Assembly: GCA_014871385.1 (NCBI GenBank)
Contig: CM026426.1
Coordinates: forward strand, 94,284,238 to 94,348,237
Direction of reading: 5' to 3'
Source of the DNA: Ceratodon purpureus
Lineage: Eukaryota; Streptophyta; Bryopsida; Pseudoditrichales; Ditrichaceae
Length of the DNA stretch: 64,000 nt
Shown here one piece after another: positions 10,676 through 22,835 of the stretch (position 1 is its first letter; every line of letters starts with the position of its first letter). The position numbers and the translations under genes were made by a program. A model generated the notes under the pieces. The model had not been told where the DNA came from and made no database searches. It worked only from the letters and a program-made list of their open reading frames with translations.

Positions 10676-13600
10676 CTATTCTTCGTTAAATGCCCACCAG
10701 TCTCTCAATGCATCCTCACAAATCCTTTTTGACTCAGCTGTAATCTTGTACACTGGACTACCTTTAACTCTATGGGCTGCAAGAACCATTGGGAACTTGC
10801 AAGCTCTGACCAGATGAGCATCTATATGTGCATCAACTGCACTATCACAAAACACGTATGTTTTATCACCTCTTCCATACTTCTTATAGTACTTAGCTCG
10901 GATCACATTGTCCCCAGCAGAAAACACACCACCCCATGGACACGACAAACCCTCTTGCAATACGAACTTTGTACGTTGACATTGCAGTATGTAGTAATCA
11001 ACTCCATCTTCGTTGTCACTCTCTGCCGGGATCATGAAATTATCACCCACACACACCAAGTCACCTATCTCCACTGAAGTTCCATCGTGAATCCAGTTGG
11101 CATCGTCATCAAGCAAATCCAGTTGGCTTGCTACAGTGCCGGCACTAAGCGGCTGTAGACGCTGAACTTTCCACTCCTGCACATGAAGGAAGTTTTCACA
11201 GTTATTCCAATCACCATCGACACAAGGGATGCAAAAGCAAGATAATTCACGGGTTCTAAGAAGAGTAGGGTCAGATACAGAGAATCCCATGACAGAGTGC
11301 AAATTCTTAGAGCCTGGTAAAGTACGACATTTAATACTACTATCTCTGTGATCTACTTCGAATTCTCCTATGTTCCAGAAGACACGGGAGATTGGGTTAG
11401 TTGTTGACTGAGCATATGTGCTAGAAACACGCTCAGAGTAATTTTCCTTCAAGAAATCAACAACGTGCCCAGCATTCTGAAGCGGCCTGAGGGGGTTCCG
11501 AATCTGCTCCGCTCTCAGCGCCCTTTTCACCACTGCACCTGCACCATCCCACTCCCCCTTCCCGTGAGCAGATTCAAAAAAATTCCACCGCATCAAGCAC
11601 CCCCCAGTGAGAGACGGATACCGACCAACAAAAAACATGGCAGTCGCACACTTGAATTGCGAGCTGCAGCCGTCACTGAATACCCAATGTTCCTCTATGG
11701 TAAGTCCAGCATCAACCACCCAGTCCCAATGCAACATTAAGCAATGTTGCACAAATGCCGAATCATGTGCCTTATCATCTGAAATATAATAATGCGTCTG
11801 CTTCATGATTTCGTCACCTTCCCTCCACATCGTGATATGTACAAGAATGGTTACACTAGTGCTGAAATAATACATGCTTTGCACTTCGTTTTGAATTGCA
11901 AATGTATAATTTTCAGCATAATCTATGTGGGACACAAGAACCCCTTCTGGGATATTCTTCATCATGAGCTGACACTGCTCATCTTGCCACCTCGCTCTGA
12001 AATTGTGTGTCACGAAAGTCGTCACTGTCTTCTCCATATACGAGAGGAACTCATGGACCGGCGTTTCCTTGAAAGCCTCTCTCAATCTCTTCTTTGGCTG
12101 CCCTGTCTCTGCATGCACTCCAACCTCGTAGTACTCAAAGCACTTCCACTTCAGTACAAATGTCTGAGAGTCCTGTAACTCTAATGGACAGACCTTGAAT
12201 AAATGAAAGCCACACTGTGTACAATCACCCATAAGGCACTCTAACCTATGCCATCTCTCGAACTCTCCTTTAGGACATAGACAAGCCTCCCACATGGCTG
12301 TAATGTGTTTGAAAATTGAGACGTGAGCATGGCAACCGGTCCCTTGTTCATCTGCACACACCACACAAAGACATGTGCAGTCTGTTGAGGTATGGAAACC
12401 CCTCAGCTTGTCCCTCAGAGTGATTAATCCAGCCTTCATCATGTCCATCTCAACATGATAGATGCAGCAACAGGTATTCCTCTCTTTTAATTTCTTTACC
12501 CACCACGGCTTCAACCTCTCGAATGCCCTCTGTCGAACACTGCATTCAGGGTGGATTTCGAGGAAACGTTGGAAGACCGACGTCTGTACAAACATGACAT
12601 CGAAGTACACGTTGCCCTAGGTTAGTACTCAATAACCATTCCGGATACTTTAAGTACTAGAGCTCTACATATTCTACAAGATAACCACATCCTAGTACTA
12701 TTAAAGTACGTCTGAATTACTTTAGTTACCTTGAAGTAGTAGTGTAATACAAATGGTACTCTAGACTACCCATGCAATTAGCATCCCATGATACATAGTT
12801 CGATAAAGGATACAAGGTGTACACAAATTTCTTACAGTCAGTAGGACTAGCACAGTGCCAGTACATCTTGGAACTATCAAAAACTTGAGGGCCTAAACGG
12901 CTGTACTCTAAATACAAGATCCACAATCAAAAGTACGAATATGATTGTCCCACAGCCAGGAGAATACAACTGTACTCCTAGACAAAGTATTGAAACTACA
13001 GAGCATAGAGTAATGCGACGTAATGTACTCTTCAATGACCAAGGTGGAGGAACAGTACATTCTAGTGGGTACATCAAAAGATAGAGCACTCTACGTAGTA
13101 CACATTGCCAAGTTTTAAAACAGAGTTGAAAAGGATACATGGTAAACTTACTTGTGTCTCGCAGAGATAATGAGTAGGATGAGGTTCCAGCCAGAGTTTG
13201 CGCCCTATCCTATGCCTAACAATGTCCTTCTTGTTCGGTGAAACCTTGGTCTGTATCTCCCACCAATGGAGTATGCACTCTTTGACATAATCAGAAATAC
13301 CCGCCCTTGGCTGCCGAGACAAACGTAACTTCGGCAGTAACCCCTGAGAATCCTCCTCTGGTAACCTCCTCTTCAAAGCAATGCTAATACTCTCTTTAGT
13401 TGTGTCCAGTATTCTAGACAAGGCACCCACTCGGACATTAGAGCCGCAACTAACAGCAGCATCTAGAAGAGCTGATTTCCGAGCTAAGTAATCATGAGAA
13501 TTTGCAACCTTGACTAAACGAAGCTCATTCTTAAAGTTGTCAATAAACGCATCCCTAGCTTGTGCTTCTTGTGGACGGTGATAACAATCAGGCAAAAAGG

Positions 13601-13952
13601 GAGAAACTGTAGAATGACGAAGGACCCTTTCCATGACATCTCTCCGCCCAGCTAGATTCGGACACTGTTTCAACTCTTGAACAATGGCTTGACTGATTCT
13701 CAAGGAAATCCTACTACTCTCTCTCACTGTAAAGGACCGAGCTGCAGCTTGCTCCGCCATGTCATGAGCTAGAACTAGAGACTCTGCTACCCTCTCCCTA
13801 TCACGTACTCTCTGCCTGCTTTTTCTCTCCCGAGCTGCACTAGCGATAACAACTCTTTGAGCCTCAAGGGCTTCAACCTCGGCAGCACGTTCAGCTGGAC
13901 CTGGACGTGCTATTCCCTCTCGTACACGCCGTCTCTTTGCAGTATTTCCCAT
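10676..13952 (-). CDS. DDE-type transposase of the 11-kb element, 2 exons
   Basis: The model is exon 1 13952-13152 (ATG, MGNTAKRRRV) and exon 2 12616-10676, with donor GTAAGT and acceptor CTAG. The join is in phase and gives 913 aa. The N-terminus is basic and alpha-helical (Arg/Glu/Ala-rich), suited to DNA binding. Residues about 315-410 hold a Cys/His cluster (TCCCIYHVEM, CTCLCVVC, CLMGDCTQCGFH), a probable zinc site. The catalytic core is read from SHIDYAENY (Asp about 499), FSDGCSSQFK (Asp about 582) and NFFESAHGKGEWDG, whose Glu 615 or 622 or Asp 624 would be the third acid. These motifs match a family of DDE-like proteins I recall from invertebrate genomes (DxAENY, SDGxxSQFK, HGKGxxDGxG) whose superfamily name I cannot give. 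The reading frame has no stops. It acts in the nucleus, cutting at the inverted repeats. Confidence 0.75.
12617..13151. promoter_or_regulatory. GTAC-rich intron of the transposase gene
   Basis: This 535-bp intron holds about 14 GTAC sites against about 2 expected. The enrichment is as strong as in the first intron of the SET gene, which shares no overall similarity with it. It supports the view that the motif, not the surrounding sequence, is kept. Confidence 0.65.
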
Positions 13953-14818
13953 GAGTAGTTCCTTCGAAGCTAAGTTTTGCAAAGTCCTGAAACTGGAGAG
14001 ACGCGAGAGGAACACTTAGAGAAGAAGTCGAGTACATGAACTTCTGAACCAGCTATGCATAACAGAAGTGTGGGCAAAAAAAAAAAACAGCACAAGGAAG
14101 CATTCAACGAGAGCCCCCTCCACTAGCTCATGAGAGGACTGAGTGAAGGAGACTGAAGCGCCGCCTCGACGCATAATGATGCGCCGCAGTAACGAACTAT
14201 TTGAGGCTCGGCGTCCGATGAAGACGCTGACAGCGAACGTGGACTGCCACGTACTTCTCTGGGAGTACAAAGAGTACTTTAAGCACTAAGAGTACAAGCT
14301 CCTGCGCAGCCACTAGTAAAAAAAGATATATCCGGTAGAGAGTTTTTTGGCTGATTCGACGGTTGGCCATCCTGGGTTAGTTCGTGCTCTTCTAGAAACT
14401 GCCAGAAAAATTAAAAATTAGACAACTTTTGCACAACTTTTGCACTGCAAAAAAACCGTTACTTCTCCTCTAGATCTACGAAATTGTATTTGTGCTACCG
14501 TAGCAGTTCATTTCCCATCTCAGTGGCCTCCATGTCAGGTATTCTCTAACAGGCGGAAGCATTATTTCGACTTTGAATGATCCACGAACTTTGTACTTTT
14601 GTGATAATTTTGTACTTTGTGACATCCGCCTAAAGTTGTGCAAAAGTATCAAATATACATATGTGCTTCCTTTATTTTTCATAACTCTTATCGGGTTAGT
14701 TCCCTTAAAGTATTGTATGACATAGGAAACACAACCAATCGACAGAAAACGACCTCCAACATTGAGTTATTCAAAGTACAAATTCAAGTACTTTGACATT
14801 TTTTCGGTGTGACACACA
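13953..14818. other. Right arm of the transposon: transposase promoter region with GTAC sites
   Basis: No further gene is seen. Ten or so GTAC sites occur here, clustered at 14250-14300 and 14590-14840. GC content is higher at 14100-14250 (probable 5' untranslated region) and the sequence is AT-rich afterwards. The open frame 14270-14016 starts off any conserved context and looks random. Confidence 0.5.
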
Positions 14819-14848
14819 AAAGTACAAGGGTCTAGTGTACTCTCACCC
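14819..14848 (-). repeat. Right terminal inverted repeat of the 11-kb transposon
   Basis: Read on the minus strand from 14848 it begins GGGTGAGAGTAC, then ACTAGACCCTTGT. It matches the left end at 3602-3631. TACA follows at 14849-14852. Confidence 0.85.
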
Positions 14849-14849
14849 T

Positions 14850-17800
14850 ACAGACTCCGGCAACAGCTCTGCTGCAAGCTCGTAGGTTGTTGGAGGGGCG
14901 CGCAAACGTTGCTGCCAGCAACGGTGTCAAGAGGGGGGGGGGGGGGGTGTGGGGAGGGGAGCGCACCTCCCCGTCTTGACACCGCGTGGGTTTGGATGCC
15001 GCGACTATGGGTGAATGACAGCAGCATTAATTTATTCTCCTTCTCAATCCGTTCCATCCAATTTTTTATATGTAAAAAATATCATCAATTTGGAAAATAT
15101 AAGAAATCGGGATTTTTTTAAAAAAAAAACTAGTATAAAAAAATTATAAAAATTCAAAAAAAAAAAAAAAAAAATAAAATAAAATAAACACTATAACATA
15201 ATAAAAACTGAAACAAAACAAAACCTAAAATAATGAAAGATAAGAGAATTATCTGAAATCAGAAACCAAAAAATTGAATGAAGACATAATAAAAACCAAA
15301 TGAAAATAAAATTTTATTCGTAATTTTAAAAATATCTGAATTCGGCAAAAAAGTAAGAGAAGTTGGAAAACTAAGTAAATTAAAAAATGAACGTTGAAAC
15401 ATAATAAAAACCATAACCAAAAATATTGGCAAAAATAATGATAGACAACAAAATTATCTAAGATTGGGAAAAAAAATAATAAAATAATAAAAACCAAAAC
15501 AAAACAACACCTAAAGTGATGACAATGGGTAGGAAAAGTAACGTATATTTGTGGGAGAAGAAGGAAGTTATCAACTAGTAGTTCTCTTACTAAACCATTA
15601 ATTATAAACTATTAACTCTGTAATCAACGTTATACAATTTATTCTACAATATCCATAATGGAAAATCACAAAGGAACTTAGAAAACATCGTTTTAAAGAA
15701 ATGGGAACGATCAAATTGATAGTATTCCAAAAGATTTGAAGAAATAAACATTGAAGAAATAAACATTTGAAATTGGTAAATTAGAACTAAAAAAATTTTT
15801 TTAGGAAGAAAACATAAAATAAATTGTAGAAATTATTAACTTTTGATTATCTTAGAAAACCAGTAATCACAAAGAAACTTAGAAAACCTTATTTGTAATA
15901 ATCATAAAAAACTGGAAAAAAAATACTTTCTTTTTGATGTATAGTGCAACTATGAAATAAAAATAAATGATCTTCAATTTTTTATATTAGAAGAATGAGA
16001 TAAAAATAAAATTAAAAATTAGAAATCCATTAGAGATCTCTAAAATAAATTAAAAAAGAAATAATAACTAATGAGCTTGTCTCCTTGTCCCGTCTCGTAG
16101 ACTATATTCATTAATACTCATTAAAAATAAATAAAAACAAATTAGAAAGATTTCATCTATTCTACTTCCCTCTAAAGTTTCTAATTGAATACATTGTGAA
16201 ACATAAAATTCAAAAATTTAAAAATAAATATGAAAATTAAAAATAAGAAAATTCAATTCAAAAATGATGAAACCTGCCACTAAGATCTCGTAGAAAACAC
16301 TAAGAAATATTAAATGCAAAAGCTTATTAAAAATGATATATGATCCAAAATTAAGAGAAGTGAATCTGAAAGCAAGATTATTTTATAAGAGAACATGATT
16401 TAAAGTTTAAAATTTGGCTTCGTGTAATAATTGTTTCTATAAATAACATCCATATTTTTTTAAATTTAAATATGATATTCCAAATATAAGATCTCTATAG
16501 AAGAATTTCAGTCTTATTTGCCTGAGTATGGACGATGTTTCCTTGACTATGTATTCGCATATTTCTTAAATTTTGGAAGTGAATTGCCTTCATGTTTATT
16601 TTTATTTTTAAAAGAAAGTGTACATTTGAAGACAATTTCAGTGTCCCTGAAACTGTTTGCTTTTGTATACTCTCTATAGGATACAGTTCAAATGAAAGAT
16701 ATTACTCCTCTATAACAATCGCCTTCTACAAACATATCCCTCTTCGCACGTGCTCCACTGATTGGTGGCCACGCTGCAGCAGCTCCCCTCCAAGCTCGTC
16801 GCCTTCAACACCAACACGGAGTAGTTGTTGGCAGCAATAAGGGTAAGAGGGGAGTAAGGGAAGCGCTCCTCTACCTCTCTACTCTGTGCAAGAATGGGCG
16901 CTGCAGTCATAGGGAATGACCAACATCCATTAACATACATCCCCCCGTATCACAATATTAAGAGTTTAAAAAAAAATAGAAACTTGGAAAAAAATAACAA
17001 AAAATGGGGGATTAAAATGTGAGGAAAAAAAAGGAAAAAATAAAAATAAAAACAAGATAAAAACCGAAAAAAAAATAAATCTAAAATGATGATTGCTAGG
17101 AAAATTAACTAAAATTGGAAGATAGAAAATAATTTAAAATAAAAAATTATTAAATTTTGATTATCTTAAAAAACCAATAAATGCATTTCAGGAATCAATT
17201 CATTTAGAATTTGAAAGGTTTGGGCCAAATGTGTTGGTTTAATAATGATAAGGAATTTAGAAAACATCATTTTAAAGAAATGAGAAGAAGAAGGAAATTT
17301 GAAAAAAAAAAAGTTGTACAAAATAATCATTCAATATTAGATAAATTGAGGAATATGACTTGTATAAGTTTATGAAATTCTTATAATTTAATCCACAATA
17401 TCTTAACAGAAAAGTTTATTTGATTTTGATTTAAATTTTTAAATTTTTAAATTTATTTTTCCTTTTCCTACCAAGTATTTTAATTTTTTGCTTTTTAGTT
17501 TTGTTTTGTTTTATTATTTTGTTATTTTAAAAATATTATAAATTTGGAAAATAATTCAAGAAAATTGGGAAAAGTTAATAAAATAATAAACTTTTTCTTT
17601 GATGTATTGTGCGACTATGAAATAAAAATAAATGATCTTCATTTTTTTTCAATATTAAAAGAATGAGATAAAAATAAATTTAAAAAACAAAATACCATTG
17701 AGGACATTTAAAGTAAATTTAAAAAGAAATAATAACAAATGAGCTTGTCTCCTCGTCCTGGTGTCGTAGACTATATCCATTAATATAAATTAAAAAAAAC

Positions 17801-18115
17801 AAAAACAAATTAGAAGGATTTTATCTATTCTACTTCTCTCTAAAGGTCTTATAGAATACATTGAGAAACATAAAACTCAAAAATTAAAAAATTAACTTAA
17901 AAATTAAAAATAAGAAAATTTAATCAAGAAATGATGAAACTTGCCCTAAAGTTCCTTAGAATACAAAGGAAGAAATAATAAATGAAGAAACTTGATAAAA
18001 AGGATATATGATCCAAAATTAAGATAAGTTGATCTAAAACCAAGATTCCTTAATAAGAGAACATGATTTAAACTTTAAAATTTGGCTTTCTGTAATAATT
18101 ATTTCTATAAATAAC
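14850..18115. repeat. Two diverged direct copies of a ~1.7-kb AT-rich unit
   Basis: Each copy starts with a GC-rich segment containing CTGCAGCAGCTC-like or CTGCTGCAAGCTCG text and a GTTGTTGG/CAGCAA block (14860-15050 and about 16770-16935), followed by more than 1 kb of A-rich sequence. Matching landmarks include a segment with ATGAAATAAAAATAAATGAT (15950 and 17617), AATGAGCTTGTCTCCT (about 16070 and 17738) and AAAATTTGGCTT (about 16408 and 18078). The spacing is about 1,665 bp. The copies differ by many substitutions and indels, so the duplication is old. No gene is seen. A run of 16 G at 14932-14947 lies in copy 1. Copy 1 begins directly at the right end of the 11-kb transposon. Confidence 0.75.
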
Positions 18116-18210
18116 TATGCTTAAGGCTCTGAGCCCTTTAGTCGCTGTCAGCATGTTCAATGTCGACATGGCGGGCAACATCCTCCATTGGCAACGTCCC
18201 CATTGGCATT

Positions 18211-21200
18211 CTATTCTAGCTCTTTTTGCACGAATCTATCTCCTCCACCTTCCACGACTTCTTCAATAACATATGCTCTGCCAACACGCCGCCTCCTTGA
18301 CCTCCACTCCTTGCAGGCATTGGTAGCACTTGATTGATGCCACCGCTTGCGTCTTCTGGATGCTGCTACGGCTCTTGGTCCATTAGCTGGGTCAGGTACA
18401 GCTCCGTCGATCTCCAATATCTTGTTATATTGATGTTGTATGTTCGGTACCAATGCTGGAACTGTTACGAAATCGCGCTAGTGCGGGCTTTCCCACCCCC
18501 GTGGGCTGTATGTGTTTAATGTGCTGCCTTTGCTTGATGGTGTGATTTCTCCATACCTTCGCAACTCTAGACTCCTAGGCTCCCATAGTGATCCACTAAC
18601 CAAGAAGAGTGCCTCACAATTACATGTTGTCACCAATAGGAAGGAAGTTAAAAGGCACTTGCAGAGGTAAAGTAGGCGGCTCCTGAAGAAAGACTGGAAG
18701 CATCAACAGACAAATTAGAGAACATACCATGTAGTGAGCAACATGCTCCTCTCCAAAGGCCTTTAAGTATGCCTTTCCGCACTTTTGTATCTTTTGTATG
18801 AACTCCATCCTTTGCTCTACTGTCAACACCAATCAGATCAAATATGGCACGACCTCTTCAAAGGCTTACCACATCTGAGCCTTTGCAATGTGCTCAGCTC
18901 CACTCTTGGTATTATTATTCTCGGCTTGACAAATATCTTTCGAAGCCTTATCATTGCCAGACCAAAAGCTTGGCCTAAGAAGTCTGCTGGCAACAACACC
19001 ACTCAGAGATGGTTTTTGTGGCACGTTTCTAGTGTTGCCACTAAGCTTCGTGTCCCTCCTAAACTCCACGTTTCCACCATGAGCCCCTATTGCTGACAAC
19101 GACTTCTCCATCTCTTTTATTGCAGTAGCCCTAAGTCTCTAATTCTGTATATTCCATACATACATGAAATGCATGTACGCAATCTTCTCTGTCAATCGAA
19201 CTTGGGCATGCAGTGTACAAATGTGCACTCCGGACAAAGGAATTGGGAGGATAGGCCTCCACCTAGTAGATGCTGTCATGTCACAAGGTTCTTCTAGTAC
19301 GCTGCTCAAAAATAGTCCTCCCACACAGTTTGCTTTACCACGGCTTTTGATGGCAGCATTTGCCTGACTTGTTGTCTCCACTGTGGGCTTAATCCTCTTT
19401 TGGTCGTAGTATATGCAGTTCATTACACATGCAGGCCCAGAGTGAAGCCCATACGTGCACTTAATTATCTTCATGTCTGATGCAAGGTGCCACTCCACAT
19501 AGAATTCACCAACTCGGGGGACTTGTAGCCTCTGGCCATTTGGCTGTGCTGCAATCACAGCTGATAAGTTTGATCTTTTAAATATCCACGATAGAACATC
19601 GTAGGACTCCTTTTTCGACCTAGAACATGGCAACTGGCCAAACTTTTTGCTCGGTCTGATCTGAGAAGTACCACTTGTGGTCCATTTGAATGTCAGCATC
19701 CAATGCCGTGTTCATCAACGTGATGCTCACACGTTCAAATTTTTTTCCATTCACAATCTCCACCTTGTCCAGTTTGTGAACAAAGATCGTCGGAGCCCCT
19801 TCCAACTCTGCAAAATTATTGAAAGTGAGAATGATTGTTTGATGCAATAGAAGATAGCTTTCTTTGTTGTCTACACTCAATGCGGGTGTTCACACCAAAC
19901 GAACAATCAGTGAGGCACTAACATGATTGGAAGAGGATCCATACTTGATTCCGTGATGCTGTAAAAGATGACCATGCTTTGTTGGACCACCTCAAAGTCA
20001 ATGAATAATGAATTCTTTTCATCCAAGACTACCTCTTTTTGCACCTCATCGGATTTCTTGGTTTTCTTTTATATTATTGGCAGCTCCATTCTTCCTTGAT
20101 AGTGGTTACACACCAACAAACTGTGGCAAGTTCGCATTCAGCTCCTGCCAAAGCAATTTCACGTGGTAGGTGCTTGGTTGTATGTTGGATTTCATATCCT
20201 TTGTCAAAGCCCGAAGTGGATCCTTCACGGCTTGGAAAATAGCACCATAGCCTCAATAGGACACCCATGCTCGACCGCAGGCAGCAAGAATTTTTCCCGG
20301 TCCTACACTATTTCCAATTGATTTGAGGACATTGCTGGCAATCTTTGTCTTAACATGCTCCATAGATGGTTGAGTTTGCGAGGGTTAGACCTTCATGCCT
20401 AGATAGTATTTTTGCTAACGCTACAACAGTTCTTGTTTGGGAGGCTTTATCCCCATGAAGTCGTTGTTTCTCATGATTGACTCGATTGTTCTCGTTGACA
20501 CCATCCACGATTTGTAGTTGTAACACTCTTCTAATGAGCTTCAGTCTAACTTTTGCACCCCCTGTACCAGGTCTCAATTCATGAATCCCCCTAAGCGAGC
20601 GAGCCCTACGTCGCATCCTTCTAGGTGTGTCTTTCCAGATTTTGCCCCTTTGCTGTAGGGACTCACTCTCTTCCTGTAGGCGCTCACTTTCTTGCTGCCA
20701 ACGACGTACGTTGGTCTCAAAGCCCTGCACCATCATGCCATAATTTCTCTCTTTGCTGCTCATCTCGCCACTAGTAGTCTCCAATTCATTCCGCAACTGC
20801 ATGCATGTATCCTCAATGTCCCTGTAATGGTCAAGCCTCACTCTGCTGCTAGCCAGGTCGTCTCTCACCTTCCACAGTTCTTCTTCAAAATGTTGGCATT
20901 GCATTTCCAACTCACGTCGTGTAGGTCCACCTTCATGACCGACCTCCAATCTACGTGCATATCCGTACATACCTCGCTCTCCATGGCAGATGAATTCTAG
21001 GCAATCCCTAAGAGTTCTGAATGGAGGTGGCCTTCTTGTTCCTGGATCAACCGTGTAAATGTTGCCATCGGTCCACAAGTCAATCTTTGTATTCCTGATT
21101 GCCCTCCGCGCTGGAAAAGTTGATGGACAGGGTTGCTCACATTGCAATGAACCTTGCCTAATAAGCGGTGCATAGTGTGCATTTAGCGAAAGTGAGAGAC

Positions 21201-21234
21201 GGTAGCTTGAAGGCTCCGCCACTCTTGCTGCCAT
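18211..21234 (-). pseudogene. Decayed minus-strand gene with N-terminal coiled coil
   Basis: Stretches in order on the minus strand are 21234-20350 (294 aa; residues about 110-200 are a strong coiled coil rich in Glu/Arg, followed by a basic segment), 19880-19620, 19699-19139, 19111-18866, 18832-18620 and 18453-18211. The pieces from 19699 to 18620 share one frame and are interrupted only by a few stops, for example TAG after VWNIQN. The text GLHSGPACVMNCIYYDQKR and IPLSGVHICTLHAQVRLTEK looks conserved, with Cys/His residues that could bind metal. I suspect a transposon-derived gene family but cannot name it. The stops and a frame change near 19690 argue that this copy is dead. Confidence 0.5.
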
Positions 21235-21410
21235 CGAGAGTCAAGAAATCTGCAATAGTGCTTGAAGCTCTCAATTGCTTTGAACGTTCTGCAAGTGTGA
21301 AGAAAAATCTTCTTATGTTTGCCAAGAACCCAAAACTCCAGAGTTGTCAACAACCATACCCCATACCATAGCCACTTAAAGAAATTGCAAAATGAAATGA
21401 AGAGCATCAT

Positions 21411-22680
21411 CTACCCTAGTACTTGTGGATCACGACCTGAACTTATCATAGAGAACATGTCACTCACAGTATAATTTCAATCTACCGCAGTAGGAGTTAC
21501 AGGAACACCCTTCCAATGCTTCACTACAGGAAGTGACCGACCTTATTTACAAAAGAAATGCAATTTGCTGTTGGAATGGACTCAGTTTTGTTAAATTTCT
21601 GTAAGAATTATGGGCTTTGATAAATACGACAGATCCAATGATTCGTTTCAGTCACAGAGCACATTTTCTATTAGAATTCAATTTAGAGTCTGTGGATGAA
21701 ATTTTCTGTGCTGCAACTCATCCCAGTTTACTTTGCTCGTCTAGGATATAGGTTTTGTCTTTTCAATTTTGTTTACTTTTATTCATTATATAAGTTTTTT
21801 CCTACTTCTTTATAAGTTAGGGAGGCTTGTAAGAAGGTTCCAACCGAACAAATACACAATTGAGTTCATTATGCGATAAAGAGTGTGTTCTGAATATGGA
21901 CTTCTGAAGTACGTATATGCATTCTTCTCAAGGATTCACAAAGAGACAGTGTGTTTTTGATGCGCATTTCACATGTAGCTATTAACTGCAGCTACCGCAA
22001 ACTCCTACAAAAGAAAGATGTGAAGCACATGTATAATATGACAAGTTGACTACGGATCCAAAACCGTAGATGAATTGATGTTCGTTTCTCATACAAAACT
22101 GAGCATTCCGTTTATAATCCTGTGTTTCAATCCATTGTCTCTGTGGAAGAGGAATACTTACCAAAAATCAGTCACCACATTACACAGATGTGACCTGAAA
22201 CCCACATTCCGGTAATACAACCACCTTGTCGTAATTCCATTACAGAGGACATCAATATCCAATGTTTCATCCTGTCCAACTCAGGGTAATCTCTTCAACT
22301 CTGCACTCTTTCTCTGATTTATGTACTTCTGCAACTGCGTATTGCATGACCTAGTACTTAAGGCTAGTTTGTATATCCCCTAATCCTCATTGGAAAAAAA
22401 TACATTTCATGTCGACTACACCCTTACAACACTATAATCCATCTTCAATTCCAAAATCGGACAATATCTAATGCCCCATACCGAATTCCAAAAAAAACTA
22501 CAAGTTATGGTCTTAGCAACTGGCAATGGAAGATAGACATAATATACATTCGACAATGAAAATAAAAAAGGAGAAACGAGAAAAGTAGAATAAAAAATAA
22601 AAATAAAAAACAAAAAACAAACAGACAACAATAAGCATAGAAAAAATAAGAAACAAAATAATGAAGAAACAAAAAAAAAA
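21411..22680. other. Gene-poor interval
   Basis: About 1.3 kb of moderately AT-rich sequence with no supported reading frame, repeat or RNA gene. Confidence 0.5.
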
Positions 22681-22689
22681 AAAAAACAA

Positions 22690-22835
22690 ATAAGAGAATG
22701 AGGGAGAGATAAAGAGACACGAAGAGATAGGGAGGGAGAGGGAGGGAGAGAGAAGGAGAGATTAGAGAGAGGGAGAGAGAGAGAGAGGGAGGGAGGGAGA
22801 GAGAGAGAGAGAGGGAGGGAGGGAAGGTAGAAACA
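22690..22835. repeat. GA-rich microsatellite
   Basis: Imperfect (GAGAGG)n / (GA)n / (GGGA)n over about 140 bp, preceded by an A-rich stretch (22570-22690). The minus-strand Leu/Ser/Pro reading frame across it is a repeat artefact. Confidence 0.85.

Larger units (their letters stand above)
3602..14848. mobile_element. ~11.2-kb DNA transposon carrying a SET-domain gene and a DDE transposase
   Basis: The ends are inverted repeats: the left end and the reverse complement of the right end both start GGGTGAGAGTAC and continue through TAGACCC, matching over about 29 bp with three mismatches and one indel. TACA occurs directly outside each end (3598-3601 and 14849-14852), consistent with a 4-bp target duplication, although CTACAG is shared more loosely. 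Inside are two convergent genes: a five-exon SET-domain gene on the plus strand and a two-exon transposase on the minus strand. Both have continuous reading frames across canonical GT-AG introns, so the insertion looks recent or maintained. Its non-coding parts are strongly enriched for GTAC. I cannot assign the superfamily; the 4-bp duplication and GGG terminus should help a database comparison. Confidence 0.85.

Noticed and set aside
16592..16840. 82-aa plus-strand open frame
   Set aside because: It begins in AT-rich repeat DNA and crosses the GC-rich head of the duplicated unit, with no motif or partner exon.
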